A stretch of DNA of 64,000 bases from JBBECJ01 sp963763325. Its GTDB lineage: Bacteria; Chloroflexota; Chloroflexia; Thermomicrobiales; CFX8. The notes below the pieces were generated by a model. The model saw nothing but the letters and a program-made list of their open reading frames with translations, made no database searches and was not told where the DNA came from. Of the stretch, positions 27,600-36,856 are shown in pieces. The DNA is taken from NCBI GenBank assembly GCA_963763325.1, contig CAVXOL010000021.1:70797-134796 (forward strand), given 5' to 3'. Position numbers and translations under genes: made by a program. Each line of letters begins with the position of its first letter. Within the stretch, counting starts at the first letter, position 1.

Positions 27600-27699
27600 G
27601 CCTTTTCCCTCACGCCAGAGACCGATGCCACGTACACCCGGCACCCGACTTGCGGAGCCAGAGATGAACGGACACTGAGTCTACCGGAGGGACCAATCC

Positions 27700-27924
27700 A
27701 TGAGCACACCGTTCCCGACCGAAGGCGGCGCCCACAGCGAGGAAGGGATGCCGGCAAGCCTGACATTCAACAACTTCCCGCTGCACACCCACGACGGCGT
27801 CCAGGCAGCCTGGACGTTCATCAAGGACCCGCGCAACGCCGATCAGTATGAGAAGGACGAGGTCGAACGGTTCAAGCAACGAGTCCAGGAGTACGCCCGT
27901 CAACTCGGCGTCACCCTGCGCTGA
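27700..27924 (+). CDS. DUF6582 small protein, copy 1
   Basis: A 74-residue soluble protein. After a Ser/Gly-rich start it has a compact helical domain (HDGVQAAWTFIKDPRNADQY, then DEVERFKQRVQEYARQLGV). The same pattern, aligned residue by residue, is in the next gene. Preceded by CCGGAGGGACC. Members of this family often appear near DNA-binding or stress proteins; the function is unknown. First gene of a three-gene unit with 22- and 6-base gaps. Confidence 0.78.
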   Translation: MSTPFPTEGGAHSEEGMPASLTFNNFPLHTHDGVQAAWTFIKDPRNADQYEKDEVERFKQRVQEYARQLGVTLR

Positions 27925-27946
27925 CCAGAAGGAGTGAGACAACACG

Positions 27947-28198
27947 ATGAGCAACTACATCAAACGCCGCGACGACGTGAACCCCGATCAGGGCATCCGC
28001 GAGCACGGCAAGATCGAGTTCGCCGATCCCACGAACAACAAATATCCGATCGATACCGCTCAACACGTCCGGAGCGCGTGGTCCTACATCAACCACAAGG
28101 ACAACGCCGCCGAGTACGAGCCTAGCGAGGTCGAAACGATCAAGGGTCGCATTCGCCGCGCGGCCAAGCAGCATGGTGTCGAAATCAGCGACGAGTAA
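27947..28198 (+). CDS. DUF6582 small protein, copy 2
   Basis: An 83-residue paralogue of the previous gene: AQHVRSAWSYINHKDNAAEY, then SEVETIKGRIRRAAKQHGVE. The N-terminus (MSNYIKRRDDVNPDQGIREH) is charged and differs. Ribosome site AGAAGGAGTG lies before ATG 27947. The basic C-terminal helix could contact nucleic acid, but this is only inference. Confidence 0.8.
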   Translation: MSNYIKRRDDVNPDQGIREHGKIEFADPTNNKYPIDTAQHVRSAWSYINHKDNAAEYEPSEVETIKGRIRRAAKQHGVEISDE

Positions 28199-28204
28199 GT
28201 CAGG

Positions 28205-28420
28205 ATGGAAGGATGGCCCATGGAAGACCGGCGCCGCCTGGACGACCTGGACGACGACGAGCGTGACGATGATGGATCGCGCGGGATCTGGGCCGCCTTC
28301 GAGCGCGAGGGCGGCGGACGCCCGATTGCGGATGTCGATGTCGACGTTGACACCCTCAAGGAGCGCCTGAAACGCGGCGCCCGCCTCCGTGCCAGCCGCG
28401 GTGAGGATCATATCGGTTGA
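28205..28420 (+). CDS. Small acidic/charged hypothetical protein
   Basis: Up to 71 residues; the start may be 28205 or the ATG at 28220 (MEDRRRLDDLDDDERDDDGS). The N-terminal half is a run of Asp and Arg, the C-terminal half a short amphipathic helix (DTLKERLKRGARLRASRGED). It begins 6 bases after the DUF6582 gene, which supports translation as part of the same transcript. No family was recognised. Confidence 0.5.
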   Translation: MEGWPMEDRRRLDDLDDDERDDDGSRGIWAAFEREGGGRPIADVDVDVDTLKERLKRGARLRASRGEDHIG

Positions 28421-28535
28421 GCGACGAATGAAGCCTTTACCGAGCCTCAACGATGCCATTGCCCCGGGAGCGACGAGAACGAATCCCGCGCGCAGGGATC
28501 TCAAGGTACGGCAGGACACGGTTCATCCGCGACGT

Positions 28536-29195
28536 TTACAGCGGGTGCCCGTCTTCACGATAGCTCACGTCGTACCGTGCCGTCAGAATCGTCCGCAGGC
28601 GTTGTTCATAGTCGCTCCGTAGGTGGTACCACACGAGATATCCGAGCGTGCCCGCGCTCCAGGCGATGAGCATCACGGCGTAGACGGTCCCCCAGAGGCG
28701 TCCCGCATCGATCGCGTGGCGGGTCGCCCAGACCGCAAGCACACCAAAGAGGAGCGTCCCGGCTGACGAAAACATGACGGTTTCAGCCGACAAGAATGAG
28801 CCAGGCGTCACGGGCGAGAATGCGACAAAACGCCGGCGGGAGACCGGGAAAATGTAGGCCGCTTCCAGTTCGTGTGCCACCAGGAAAGCCCCGCCTAGGT
28901 GCGCGTTGATACGACGCTCGATGGCGGTGGAGTAGGTGCGCGCGAAGATGACATAGGAGTACAGGTACGCGGCATGGAACCCGATGAACACCACGTAAAA
29001 CGGCAACAGCAGCGAGATCCGCTCAACACCCCACAATCCGACCGCCGTCAGCCCGAAGAGCGACACCAGGTGGATGTTCAGGAAGCGGTAAAACTGATCG
29101 TAGTACCCGTACAGCATCGAGCGCATACGTTCGAGTTGTCCCTCGAGTACGCTCAACTGCTCCGATGTCAGCATCGCTGGACCTGATGTCGTCAT
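28536..29195 (-). CDS. Hypothetical four-helix membrane protein
   Basis: A 219-residue protein; ATG 29195 (MTTSGPAMLTSEQLSVLEGQ) follows GGGGGC, with ATG 29213 as an alternative. An N-terminal amphipathic/coiled region (LEGQLERMRSMLYGYYDQFY) is followed by transmembrane segments LVSLFGLTAVGLWGV, LLPFYVVFIGFHAAYLYSYV, MFSSAGTLLFGVLAVWA and VYAVMLIAWSAGTLGYLVWY. A conserved-looking loop with HLGGAFLVAHELEAAY lies between the pairs. No known family was recognised by eye; it may sense or scaffold at the membrane. Confidence 0.65.
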   Translation of the reverse strand: MTTSGPAMLTSEQLSVLEGQLERMRSMLYGYYDQFYRFLNIHLVSLFGLTAVGLWGVERISLLLPFYVVFIGFHAAYLYSYVIFARTYSTAIERRINAHLGGAFLVAHELEAAYIFPVSRRRFVAFSPVTPGSFLSAETVMFSSAGTLLFGVLAVWATRHAIDAGRLWGTVYAVMLIAWSAGTLGYLVWYHLRSDYEQRLRTILTARYDVSYREDGHPL

Positions 29196-29213
29196 AGTTG
29201 CCCCCGATTGCAT

Positions 29214-29753
29214 CCGGACGACCACATCTACGCTTCTCCTTGTCCAACTTGTCCAACGCCTTGAAGACGTTCGTCCAGCGTTGCCAGTCGTCCGATCGGC
29301 TGCCTCCATGATAGCGCGGTGTCCCGTCGCACCTGACGACGGGACATGAACCACATACCTCGGCCTGCCAGAGGTTCGTCTCATCAGACGCTGAGTTGGT
29401 GGTGACGGCACCAATGATGGCCGGGACGAGTGCCGCAAGGTCGAGCGGCATGACCATCCGGGTAGACACGTCGACGTTCCTGATGTACCGCCGATCAGAA
29501 CCAGTGTTACGACGCCTGTGATGCAGCATACATATACCTATTGTTGAGGTCGATATATTCAGTGAATGGCCATCGGACCGTCGCCATGCAGAGGGGGCGA
29601 CTACGGAGAGGAACGGATATGGCGCACTCGCGATGCTCCCTCTAGTACGGCCAGGACGCTCAACATGTTGGGGATGTTCCACGCCTTGCCAGAGTCGGCA
29701 TTTCCCGCCACACTACGCGCGGTGTCCAGGGAACAATGCGGAGGAGTAGTGCG
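29214..29753. other. Long divergent intergenic region
   Basis: Between the membrane-protein gene and the homocysteine methyltransferase gene. An open minus-strand frame (start 29457) reads MVMPLDLAALVPAIIGAV with CGSCPVVRC and looks weakly protein-like, but it runs 170 bases into the next gene in another frame and is not supported as a full gene. The AT-rich patch around 29523-29565 is a plausible promoter area. No cobalamin or SAM riboswitch was recognised. Confidence 0.35.
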
Positions 29754-30662
29754 ATGCAAGACACGCTGGAACTCAGCAGACCAGTCCTGCTCGACGGCGG
29801 GATGGGCCGCGAGTTGCGCTTCCGGGGCGTTGAGATCCTCGACACGATCTGGTCAGCCAACGCGCTGCTGACCGCTCCGGAGGTCGTCTACGAGATCCAC
29901 CGCGACTACATCGCCGCCGGCGCCGACCTGCTCACGACCAACACCTACGGCCTGATCCGTGCCGAACTGGCCCGCGAAGGGATTGAGGCACGGTTCGCCG
30001 AGCTGAACGTGCTCGCCTGCCGGCTGGCCGAACGGGCACGCGACGAGGCGGAGCGCCCGGTTCTGATCGCCGGCTCGCTGCCACCGCTACGCGGCAGCTA
30101 CCGGCCCGACCTGGTCGGCCCGGTCCAGGAGATCGAGCCGCTCTACCGCGAGCAGGCCGAGCTGCTCGCCCCCTACGTCGACCTGTTCATCTGCGAGACG
30201 ATGTCGAGTGCTGCTGAAGGGTACGCCGCCGCGCACGCAGCCGTGGAAACCGGCAAGCCGGTCTGGGTGTCCTGGACACTGCACGAGGACCGCTCCGGAC
30301 GATTGCGCAGCGGTGAGACGATCGCCGAGGCGGCCGCCGCGCTCGACGGGCTGCCGATCGTGGGGATGCTCGCGAACTGCTGCGCGCCCGAGAGCATCAG
30401 CGCCGCGATGAGTGCGCTGGCCGCGACCGGCCGGCCCTACGTCGGCGGCTACGCGAACACCTTCCCGCCCGTGCCGGACGACTGGACCCTCGATGGCGAT
30501 GCGCCAACCGACGGCGTGATCGGCCTGCGCGACGACCTCGACCCGGACGCGTACACGGCCCATGCCCAGCGCTGGCTCGCCGCCGGGGCGACAGTCATCG
30601 GTGGCTGCTGCGGCACCCGGCCGGCGCACATCGCCCGTCTGCGCGAGTTGCTGCACCGTTAG
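29754..30662 (+). CDS. Homocysteine S-methyltransferase family protein
   Basis: A 302-residue (beta/alpha)8 enzyme. ATG 29754 follows GGAGGAG. The family start LLDGGMGRELRFRGVEI, the THF-independent NTYGLIRAELAREGI segment and the zinc site are clear: one Cys in MLANCCAPESI and the paired Cys of VIGGCCGTRPAHI. Such enzymes transfer a methyl group from S-methylmethionine, SAM or another donor to homocysteine to form methionine. It stands alone here; no metH/metE partner was seen. The donor cannot be told from sequence. Confidence 0.87.
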   Translation: MQDTLELSRPVLLDGGMGRELRFRGVEILDTIWSANALLTAPEVVYEIHRDYIAAGADLLTTNTYGLIRAELAREGIEARFAELNVLACRLAERARDEAERPVLIAGSLPPLRGSYRPDLVGPVQEIEPLYREQAELLAPYVDLFICETMSSAAEGYAAAHAAVETGKPVWVSWTLHEDRSGRLRSGETIAEAAAALDGLPIVGMLANCCAPESISAAMSALAATGRPYVGGYANTFPPVPDDWTLDGDAPTDGVIGLRDDLDPDAYTAHAQRWLAAGATVIGGCCGTRPAHIARLRELLHR

Positions 30663-30974
30663 CGAGGTCCCACCCGCCAAGCCGGATGAGCGCCGTCACC
30701 CTCTGTCAACCGAGCGCCGCCGACGTGCGATTGGTCGTCGTTCGCTGACCCGTTTTGTGACTGAAGTCACGTAGACGCCCCTGCTCGCGGTCGCCTAGAG
30801 TGAACCAGCACAGAGACAGTGACGTTCGGCGCGGTGCGATCCGGTCTGCGTTTGCGCCGCTTCACATGGACACGGGTTCCGGCTGTACGTACAATCAGTA
30901 CGTACAGTGAGGGCTCGGGACTAGAATGTCGTTCACGCCGTGTGCGATCGGGCGTGCAAGAGGGTGATGGTCAG
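30663..30974. other. Intergenic region with two palindromes
   Basis: Contains GTGACT-GA-AGTCAC (30757-30770), which could be a weak terminator or operator, and the GTACGTAC dyad at 30883-30907. No gene was seen. Confidence 0.45.
30883..30907. promoter_or_regulatory. Operator-like palindrome CTGTACGTAC-N5-GTACGTACAG
   Basis: Perfect 10-bp arms around AATCA, about 70 bases before the phosphodiester glycosidase start. The half-site TGTACGTAC also occurs at 9037 and 18544. Confidence 0.5.
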
Positions 30975-33118
30975 ATGCTCCAGCGACCGCGCGTGCGGCC
31001 TCGTGTTCCCAGATCCGTCGTCGTGGTCCTGCTCCTCGTCTCCGTTCTCGTCGCTTCCCTGGGAGAAACTCAGCAGCCACGTGTGGTCGGTGCCGCCCAG
31101 GTCCCGAGCGGCATCCTGCCAAGCCCGATCGAGGTCATGCAGGATGAGAGCAACTACTTCCTGAAGGTCAACCTGCACGACGCTCGTGTGCGCTTCCAGG
31201 TCGGGCTGGCCAACGGTGATGCCGGCGGCTACGAACGGCTCTCCGGGATGGCGAGCCGCTACGACGGCCAGGGGTACCCTGAGTGGGCCGTCATCAATGG
31301 CGACTATTTCGCGGGCGACTGCATATTGAATGTGAATTGCGCACAGGGTATGACCTACATCAATGGTCAACGACGCGACAACTGGGAGCGCTACGGCGCG
31401 ACCTGGCAACAGCGCGCCAACCTGGGCCTCGATGTCTGGAACAACACGCAGATCGCCATCGGCGACGCGCAGCCGGAACGACACTCGGTCGTCGCCGGTG
31501 GGCCATGGGTCGTGACCAACGGCGGCCCGCCGACCTGTGAGGCGCGCTACATCGATGGCTGGACCCACTTCTCGACCGGCGAGGTGTTCTTCGGCGACCA
31601 GCGGTTCTATTGCACGACCAGACGGGCGCTGACGATGATCGGCTACAGCGCGGACCGGCAGCACCTCTTCATGGGTGTGTCTGCCGGTGGTATGAACGTC
31701 CTCGAACTGGCGCAATGGCTGAAGGATCGTGGCGCCTCCGACGTGATGAAGCTCGACGGCGGTGGCTCCAGCGGCATCATCCATAACGGGGCCCTGAAGA
31801 AGGGGGCGACTGACCGTCCGCTGGTCAACTCGCTCGCGGTGCTGGTCGATCCCGCGCCGCGCGCGCTTCCCGCGACGGCGCCCACGGCGGGCATCGTCGA
31901 TGCCATGGCTGCCACCCATGCGTACACGGATCAGCCGGTGGCCGAACTCGGGTTGAGCCGTACGTGGGTCTGGGGGCCAGAGCCACTCGGCGCGCCGCTC
32001 CTCGAGCCCTACGTCGGGTCCACCGCATCCGGGGACGAGACAGCCAATGGCTATCGCTGGGTCCAGTACTACGACAAGGGACGCATGGAGGTGACCGAAG
32101 CAGGAGGCAATACAGGTGCAGACTGGCAGGTAGCCGGCGGCCTGCTGGTGCGCGAGATGGTCACGGGGCAGATGCAGGTCGCTGATGACGGCTTCGAGTT
32201 GCGCTCGCCGGCGGTGGTCAACGTCGTCGGGGACGCCGACGATCCGGTCGGCCCGACCTACGCGACCTTCGCCGGCCTGTTGAGCGCGCCTGCCGCGGCC
32301 GACGGCGCGACCATCACGCAGCGCGTCTACCGCAGCGGGAGAGTCGCGAAGGACCGTCCCTGGCGAGCCGCGGGGTGACGGCCGCCCACCATGTCCAGGT
32401 GCCGGGGCTGGACCATCAGGTCGCCTCGCCATTCTGGGAGTTCATGAACACCACCGGTGTCGTCGGGGTGCGCGGTGGCAACGTCATCGCGCCGCTCTTC
32501 CAGAACCCGTTCTATGCGACGGGTCTGCCGATCACGGAAGCCTACTGGGTGGCCGTCAAGGTGGAGAACCGCTACAGGGACGTGCTCGTCCAGTGCTTCG
32601 AGCGCCGCTGCCTGACCTACACGCCGACCAATCCGGATGGCTGGAAGGTTGAAGCCGGCAACGTGGGGCAGCACTACTACGCCTGGCGCTATCAGTCCTC
32701 CAGCGAGGCGACGACGCTCCAGACAACGATGCTCGCGCTCTCAGCAACGACCTCGACTGCCACGAACACCGGCATGAGCGTCGAGGCTGGTCAGCAGCTC
32801 TACATTCGAGTTACTGGGACATGGTGCATCGGCGGGAGCGAGTGCGCTGGGCCTGACGGCTTCCGCGATGCGGATCCGGACCAGGAGCAGCCGCTTCTGC
32901 TGCCCAGCGCGAAGATTGGCGCGCTGATCGGTACGATCACCTCGGATGGTTCGGTACACCCACCCGATCACGACTGGTTTGTGATCGGGAGCGGAGGACC
33001 GATCACCGCAGATCGGAGCGGCACACTCTACGTGATGTTCAACGATCGCGAAGTGAACTGGCCACTGGCCCTTACCGACAACTCCGGAGTGATGACCGTC
33101 ACGATCGAGCGTCCATGA
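30975..33118 (+). CDS. Secreted phosphodiester glycosidase (NAGPA-like) with C-terminal LecA-like domain, one frameshift
   Basis: About 714 residues if repaired. ATG 30975 follows GAGGGTG; signal peptide RSVVVVLLLVSVLVASLG. Residues about 40-300 form a phosphodiester glycosidase domain (EWAVINGDYFAGDC, VVAGGPWVVTNGG, SAGGMNVLELAQWLKDRGAS, and the DVMKLDGGGSSG catalytic-type motif). After a missing base near 32362 the frame changes and continues with FWEFMNTTGVVGVRGGNVIA and RCLTYTPTNPDGWKVEAGNV, a region common in Chloroflexota exported proteins. The last 125 residues (GMSVEAGQQLYIRVTGTWCI ... DNSGVMTVTIERP) resemble a PA-IL/LecA-type galactose-binding beta-sandwich. Likely an extracellular glycan-modifying enzyme. 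Confidence 0.82.
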
Positions 33119-33205
33119 CGACCACGACCGCTCCACATTGGGAGTGCGCCATGACTGCAGCACGATACGTCTTGCCGATGCATCGAGTGAGGTCGTGCGC
33201 TGCAT

Positions 33206-33670
33206 CTACTCCATGATGACGACGACCGAGCCGGGGCAGTTGCGTGAGATCAGGACGCGCAATGGCTCGGTGTCACTGAGGTTGTCCTCGGTGTGGATGG
33301 CGTGGGCGGGGATGTAGATGAAGTCACCGGCGCTGGCCTCGACGGACTTCGAGAGATCCTCGCCATAGCGGAAGCGTGCCTGGCCTTCGAGGATGTAGAT
33401 GGCCGTCTCGCACTCGCGGTGATGGTGGACGGTCGACTTCGCGCCGGGACCGGTCGAGACGATGGCCGCGTAGATGCCGTCCGAGCCGGTCGTGTCGGCC
33501 GAGACACCGATGTCGCGGAACATGTCCGGCGTCTGGCCAGGCGTGATCTGGCGTTCGCTTTGCCGTCGGACGATGACATCGGCGTAGAGCGCGCCGTGGT
33601 CATGCCCCTCGTCTTCGGCTCGGACTTGCAGATTTGGGTTGGCCGGTGTTGTCCGCTCGTAATGTTGCAC
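33206..33670 (-). CDS. Cupin domain protein
   Basis: About 154 residues from GTG 33670 (QHYERTTPANPN), with AAGGAA upstream; an ATG at 33688 is the alternative. The cupin barrel motifs are intact: VHHHRECETAIYILEGQARF (metal ligands H, H, E) and AGDFIYIPAHAIHTEDNLSD (distal His). Single-domain cupins bind Fe, Mn or Zn and range from isomerases and dioxygenases to sensors. It converges with the phosphodiester glycosidase gene. The C-terminus NCPGSVVVIME contains a free Cys. Confidence 0.85.
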   Translation of the reverse strand: MQHYERTTPANPNLQVRAEDEGHDHGALYADVIVRRQSERQITPGQTPDMFRDIGVSADTTGSDGIYAAIVSTGPGAKSTVHHHRECETAIYILEGQARFRYGEDLSKSVEASAGDFIYIPAHAIHTEDNLSDTEPLRVLISRNCPGSVVVIME

Positions 33671-33860
33671 TTTGCGTTCCTTTCTCACTTGGCCACTCTA
33701 GCCAGTAATACCCGCTGAGCGTTGCGCGATATCTCGTTCATCTGCACTTTGACCACGTGCCCCGCAGTCAAGGATGGCACCACGCTTGCGTTTCCTGTGA
33801 CGGTACTGAGGTGCATCTGCGCATCTCTCCATGTTCGCACAAAGGGATGGAGTCATAGAC

Positions 33861-34592
33861 GTGACAACTGGAAACTACCCGCCCGGAGGCACCTGGGAAA
33901 TCGACAACGGCTGGGACGTGATCACCTCCGACGGTGACAAGCTTGGCGATGTCGAGGAAGTCCATCCACATTACCTCGTCGTCGGCAAGGGGCTGATCTT
34001 CCACAGCGAGCGATACGTTCCGGTCTCGACGATTACCGCAGTCGATGGCAACAAGGTCTACCTTAGCGTCTCGAAGACCGAGGTCGATCAACTGGGTTGG
34101 GACACGATTCCCGATCTGGCTGATACGAATAGCACAACAGGGCTGACAGACACAGCCGATACGACATTCAGGACGGACACGTTCGATCGCACACGGCGCG
34201 ATGGCGGCGCGGTCGACGTACCGGTCGTTGAGGAGCAGCTCGAGGTCGATACGCGGCAGGTCGAGCGCGGTACGGTCCACGTTCATAAGGATGTCGTCGA
34301 AGAAGAGCGGCAGGTGAATGTCCCGGTCCGTGAGGAACACATCCACGTTGAGCGACGGGCCGTAACTGGCCAGGACGCCTCCAATCTCGGCGATCACACC
34401 TTCCAGGAGGAGGACATCGAGATCCCCCTGCGTGGTGAGGAGGTCGAGGTCAGCAAGCGGCCGGTCGTGACCGAGCATGTCCGCATCAGCAAGGATGTTA
34501 ACGAGCACGACGAGCAGGTTACGGGCCGGGTTCGACGTGAAGAAGTGGTCGTCGAAGGTGACGACACGATCGAGCGCGGCGACCGCCCGTAG
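33861..34592 (+). CDS. PRC-barrel / DUF2382 (YsnF/AvaK) stress protein
   Basis: About 243 residues. GTG 33861 is chosen over ATG 33831 because GGGATGGAG lies between them. The first 80 residues are a PRC-barrel-like sheet (WDVITSDGDKLGDVEEVHPH, VPVSTITAVDGNKVYLSV). The rest has the highly charged DUF2382 repeats: VDVPVVEEQLEVDTRQVERG, VNVPVREEHIHVERRAVTGQ, IEIPLRGEEVEVSKRPVVTE. Family members are linked to general and desiccation stress. Cytosolic or surface location is not evident. It is followed by an inverted repeat at 34643. Confidence 0.87.
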   Translation: MTTGNYPPGGTWEIDNGWDVITSDGDKLGDVEEVHPHYLVVGKGLIFHSERYVPVSTITAVDGNKVYLSVSKTEVDQLGWDTIPDLADTNSTTGLTDTADTTFRTDTFDRTRRDGGAVDVPVVEEQLEVDTRQVERGTVHVHKDVVEEERQVNVPVREEHIHVERRAVTGQDASNLGDHTFQEEDIEIPLRGEEVEVSKRPVVTEHVRISKDVNEHDEQVTGRVRREEVVVEGDDTIERGDRP

Positions 34593-34642
34593 GCATTGAC
34601 GCCGAGGCGAAGATTGACAACCAGCGCATAACAACGGACGAT

Positions 34643-34697
34643 TGAAAGTGAGCGAGACGGCCAGAACAGAACATCTGGCTGGTATCGCTCACTTTCA
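34643..34697. repeat. Inverted repeat after the DUF2382 gene
   Basis: TGAAAGTGAGCGA (34643-34655) and TCGCTCACTTTCA (34685-34697) are perfect 13-bp arms; an inner CCAG/CTGG pair (34661-34664 / 34675-34678) extends the cruciform. It could be a terminator or an operator for the next gene. Confidence 0.6.
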
Positions 34698-34926
34698 TGT
34701 AGAGCCCCCGAGTAGAAAGCTTGGAACTGAACTCATGAAACTCCCGTGGATAACACGCGGTATCGTTGCCTGCGCGGCGATCGTCATCGCAACGTTGACA
34801 CTTGCGCAGCACACGATCGGGATGGAGCGTGCATCCTGGCTACCCCGTCCAGGCCGTCTGCCAGGGTGGCGTATCGGACGCCGATCGTTCCTCGCGAAGC
34901 GCGATCAATCGGGTGAGCAGGAGTGG

Positions 34927-35652
34927 ATGGATCTACCGGGGCAGGATCTCAACCTGCTGGCGACGATGTTCGTCGACCTCCAGCGCGTGAACCGCTGGCT
35001 CGGTGGGACGTGGATCACAACGCGCGGCCTGGATCGCGTCTTCCGTGACTATCCTGCGGGCGAGGCAGTGACCATTCTGGATGTTGCCAGCGGGTCTGGT
35101 GACATCCCACGGGCCATCTCAAGCTGGGCGGGCCGTCGCGAGCGCCCAGTCTCGATCGTCGCAACCGATATCAACCCAGTCGTGCTCGGGCTCGCGCATC
35201 AGAACGAGTCGATGGATGATCTACACCTCGTCGCGGCCGATGCGATGCGGCTGCCCTTCGCCGACGACGCGGTTGATGTCGCGGCATCCTCCTTCTTCCT
35301 GCACCACCTCGACCCGCCAGATGTCGTTGCGGCGCTCCGCGAGATGCGCCGTGTGTCGCGCGGAACGGTGCTCATCAACGACATGGTGCGCGGTTGGCCG
35401 AGTTTCGCCGGAGCCTGGCTGTTCAGCCGGATCTTTACCCGCAACCCCATCAGCCGTCACGATGCACCGCTCTCGGCTCGCCGGTCATACACCCGCGCCG
35501 AACTGCGAGAGATGGCTGCTGCCGCAGGGCTGGAGCCGACGGCAACCTATGGCTTCGCCGGGTACCGTGTCGTGATGGTCACAACTGACGCCGATCCTGT
35601 TTCGCGGACGATTCCAGTCAGCCAGGCTGTCGCGGAAGCGGTGCCGGTCTGA
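34927..35652 (+). CDS. Class I SAM-dependent methyltransferase
   Basis: At least 241 residues from ATG 34927 (MDLPGQDLNLLATMFVDLQR) behind AGGAG; the frame is open to ATG 34735, which would add a hydrophobic stretch, so the start is uncertain. Motif I VTILDVASGSGDIPRAI, motif II-like VATDINPVVLGLA, LVAADAMRLPFADDAVDVAA and SFFLHHLDPPDVVAALREMR identify a UbiE-like type-11 methyltransferase. The FVDLQRVNRWLGGTWITTRG lead-in is typical of a group of small-molecule or lipid methyltransferases. Its stop is adjacent to the converging phosphotransferase gene. Substrate unknown. Confidence 0.82.
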   Translation: MDLPGQDLNLLATMFVDLQRVNRWLGGTWITTRGLDRVFRDYPAGEAVTILDVASGSGDIPRAISSWAGRRERPVSIVATDINPVVLGLAHQNESMDDLHLVAADAMRLPFADDAVDVAASSFFLHHLDPPDVVAALREMRRVSRGTVLINDMVRGWPSFAGAWLFSRIFTRNPISRHDAPLSARRSYTRAELREMAAAAGLEPTATYGFAGYRVVMVTTDADPVSRTIPVSQAVAEAVPV

Positions 35653-35653
35653 G

Positions 35654-36727
35654 TCAGCCGAGCCACTGCTGGGCGCGAAGGGCTGCATCGGACCAGTACG
35701 CCAGTTCGGCTTCTTCGCGGGTGCGCGTCGCGGGATCGTCACTCGATGCACCGAGCGCCTTGGCCCAACCGAGGCGCACCGTCCCGGCCAGCAACGATAG
35801 TGCCAGCTCGCGCTCCCACTGCTCACCAGCAGCCGGCAACCGGCCATGGGTCTCACGCGCGGCGCGGTAGACCTCGATCGCGAACTCGCGCGATACCGGC
35901 AGCCGGGCCGAGTTGACCGCCAGATACCAGCCGAGGTCGAGCGCGCCAGGCGCCCTGAGCGACAGACTCCAGTCGAGCAGGATGACCTGCTCGCCGTTGA
36001 AGCCCAGGTTACCAGCCTTGGCGTCGCCGTGGACGAGCGTGTCGGGACAGGCGCGTAGCCCACGCACGAGCGGCATCGGATCCGCCAGCAGCGGCCCGAC
36101 GACAGCCCAGGCCTCCGGCGCAAGCCGGGCGAAGGCATCCCAACCAGGGAGGATGTGTGGCGTCACGGGATCGCGCGGCACCGTCGAAGTCTCCCGTTCG
36201 GCAGTCGCCGGTGCCAGCAGCGTCAGCCAGTTCGCAGGCGTGCAGAGTCCCAGCCCCGTCATCAGGCGGGCCGGGAAGCCGAAGAATGTTGAGTGGAGCC
36301 GCGCCAGGGCGTGCAACGATCGGGTCAGCTGCTCTTCGCTGATCGGATCGTCGCCGGGTGGGACGAGCGCCGGCCCGACATCGTGCATGATGAGCGCCGC
36401 GCCGTCCGGAATCTCGACAGCGCCAACGACGGCCGTCGAGATTCCGGAGGGAAGCGCCGGATAGATCCCGCCTACCGCGAGCTGGTACTCGCGCATCCGC
36501 TCATCGTTCGTCGCCCGCCCGATCCAGTCGCCGCGCGGCTGCAATCGTTTGACAACGTAACGGACCGCCCCGTCGAGAGTTCCCGGCAGGACCAGCCGCT
36601 CCAGGCTGGCCCCAGTCGCCGAATCGACCGACGTGATGACGCTGCGTTCGATCCCGGCGAGTGCACCCGACCCATGGCGCTGTTCAAGAAAGGCGATGAT
36701 CTGGGGTTCGAGTGGCGCTGACGGCAT
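35654..36727 (-). CDS. Aminoglycoside phosphotransferase (APH)-family protein
   Basis: A 357-residue kinase-like protein from ATG 36727 (MPSAPLEPQIIAFLEQRHGS) with GGAG upstream. YVVKRLQPRGDWIGRATNDE carries the ATP-binding Lys; DTLVHGDAKAGNLGFNGEQV contains the Brenner-type catalytic HGDxxxxN, and VILLDWSLSLRAPGALDLGW the DW metal site. APH-fold enzymes phosphorylate antibiotics or small metabolites such as choline and homoserine; a resistance role cannot be assumed. The upstream flank holds palindrome B2. Confidence 0.85.
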   Translation of the reverse strand: MPSAPLEPQIIAFLEQRHGSGALAGIERSVITSVDSATGASLERLVLPGTLDGAVRYVVKRLQPRGDWIGRATNDERMREYQLAVGGIYPALPSGISTAVVGAVEIPDGAALIMHDVGPALVPPGDDPISEEQLTRSLHALARLHSTFFGFPARLMTGLGLCTPANWLTLLAPATAERETSTVPRDPVTPHILPGWDAFARLAPEAWAVVGPLLADPMPLVRGLRACPDTLVHGDAKAGNLGFNGEQVILLDWSLSLRAPGALDLGWYLAVNSARLPVSREFAIEVYRAARETHGRLPAAGEQWERELALSLLAGTVRLGWAKALGASSDDPATRTREEAELAYWSDAALRAQQWLG

Positions 36728-36775
36728 TGTTGGTGACTCCTTCGTTGGGGAGTTGCGACGAGGCGTCATACCGTG

Positions 36776-36832
36776 GGCAGGGGCCGTATCCTGTATCGGC
36801 CGAGCGTGCCGATGCAGGATACGGCCCCTGCC
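36776..36832. repeat. Inverted repeat, family B copy 2 (compact)
   Basis: 25-bp arms (36776-36800 / 36808-36832) with one mismatch and a 7-base loop, core GGGGCCGTATCCTGTATCGG. It sits between the APH gene and RidA. Confidence 0.8.
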
Positions 36833-36856
36833 GGGAGAATGGTCTCCCGCGTCCCT

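Noticed and set aside
29023..29457. Possible small minus-strand protein with CGSCPVVRC
   Set aside because: It overlaps the better-supported membrane-protein gene by about 170 bases in another frame and has no clear ribosome site; kept only as a note in the intergenic entry.
33831..33860. ATG 33831 as the DUF2382 protein start
   Set aside because: The ribosome-site-like GGGATGGAG lies between it and GTG 33861, which also gives a family-like N-terminus.
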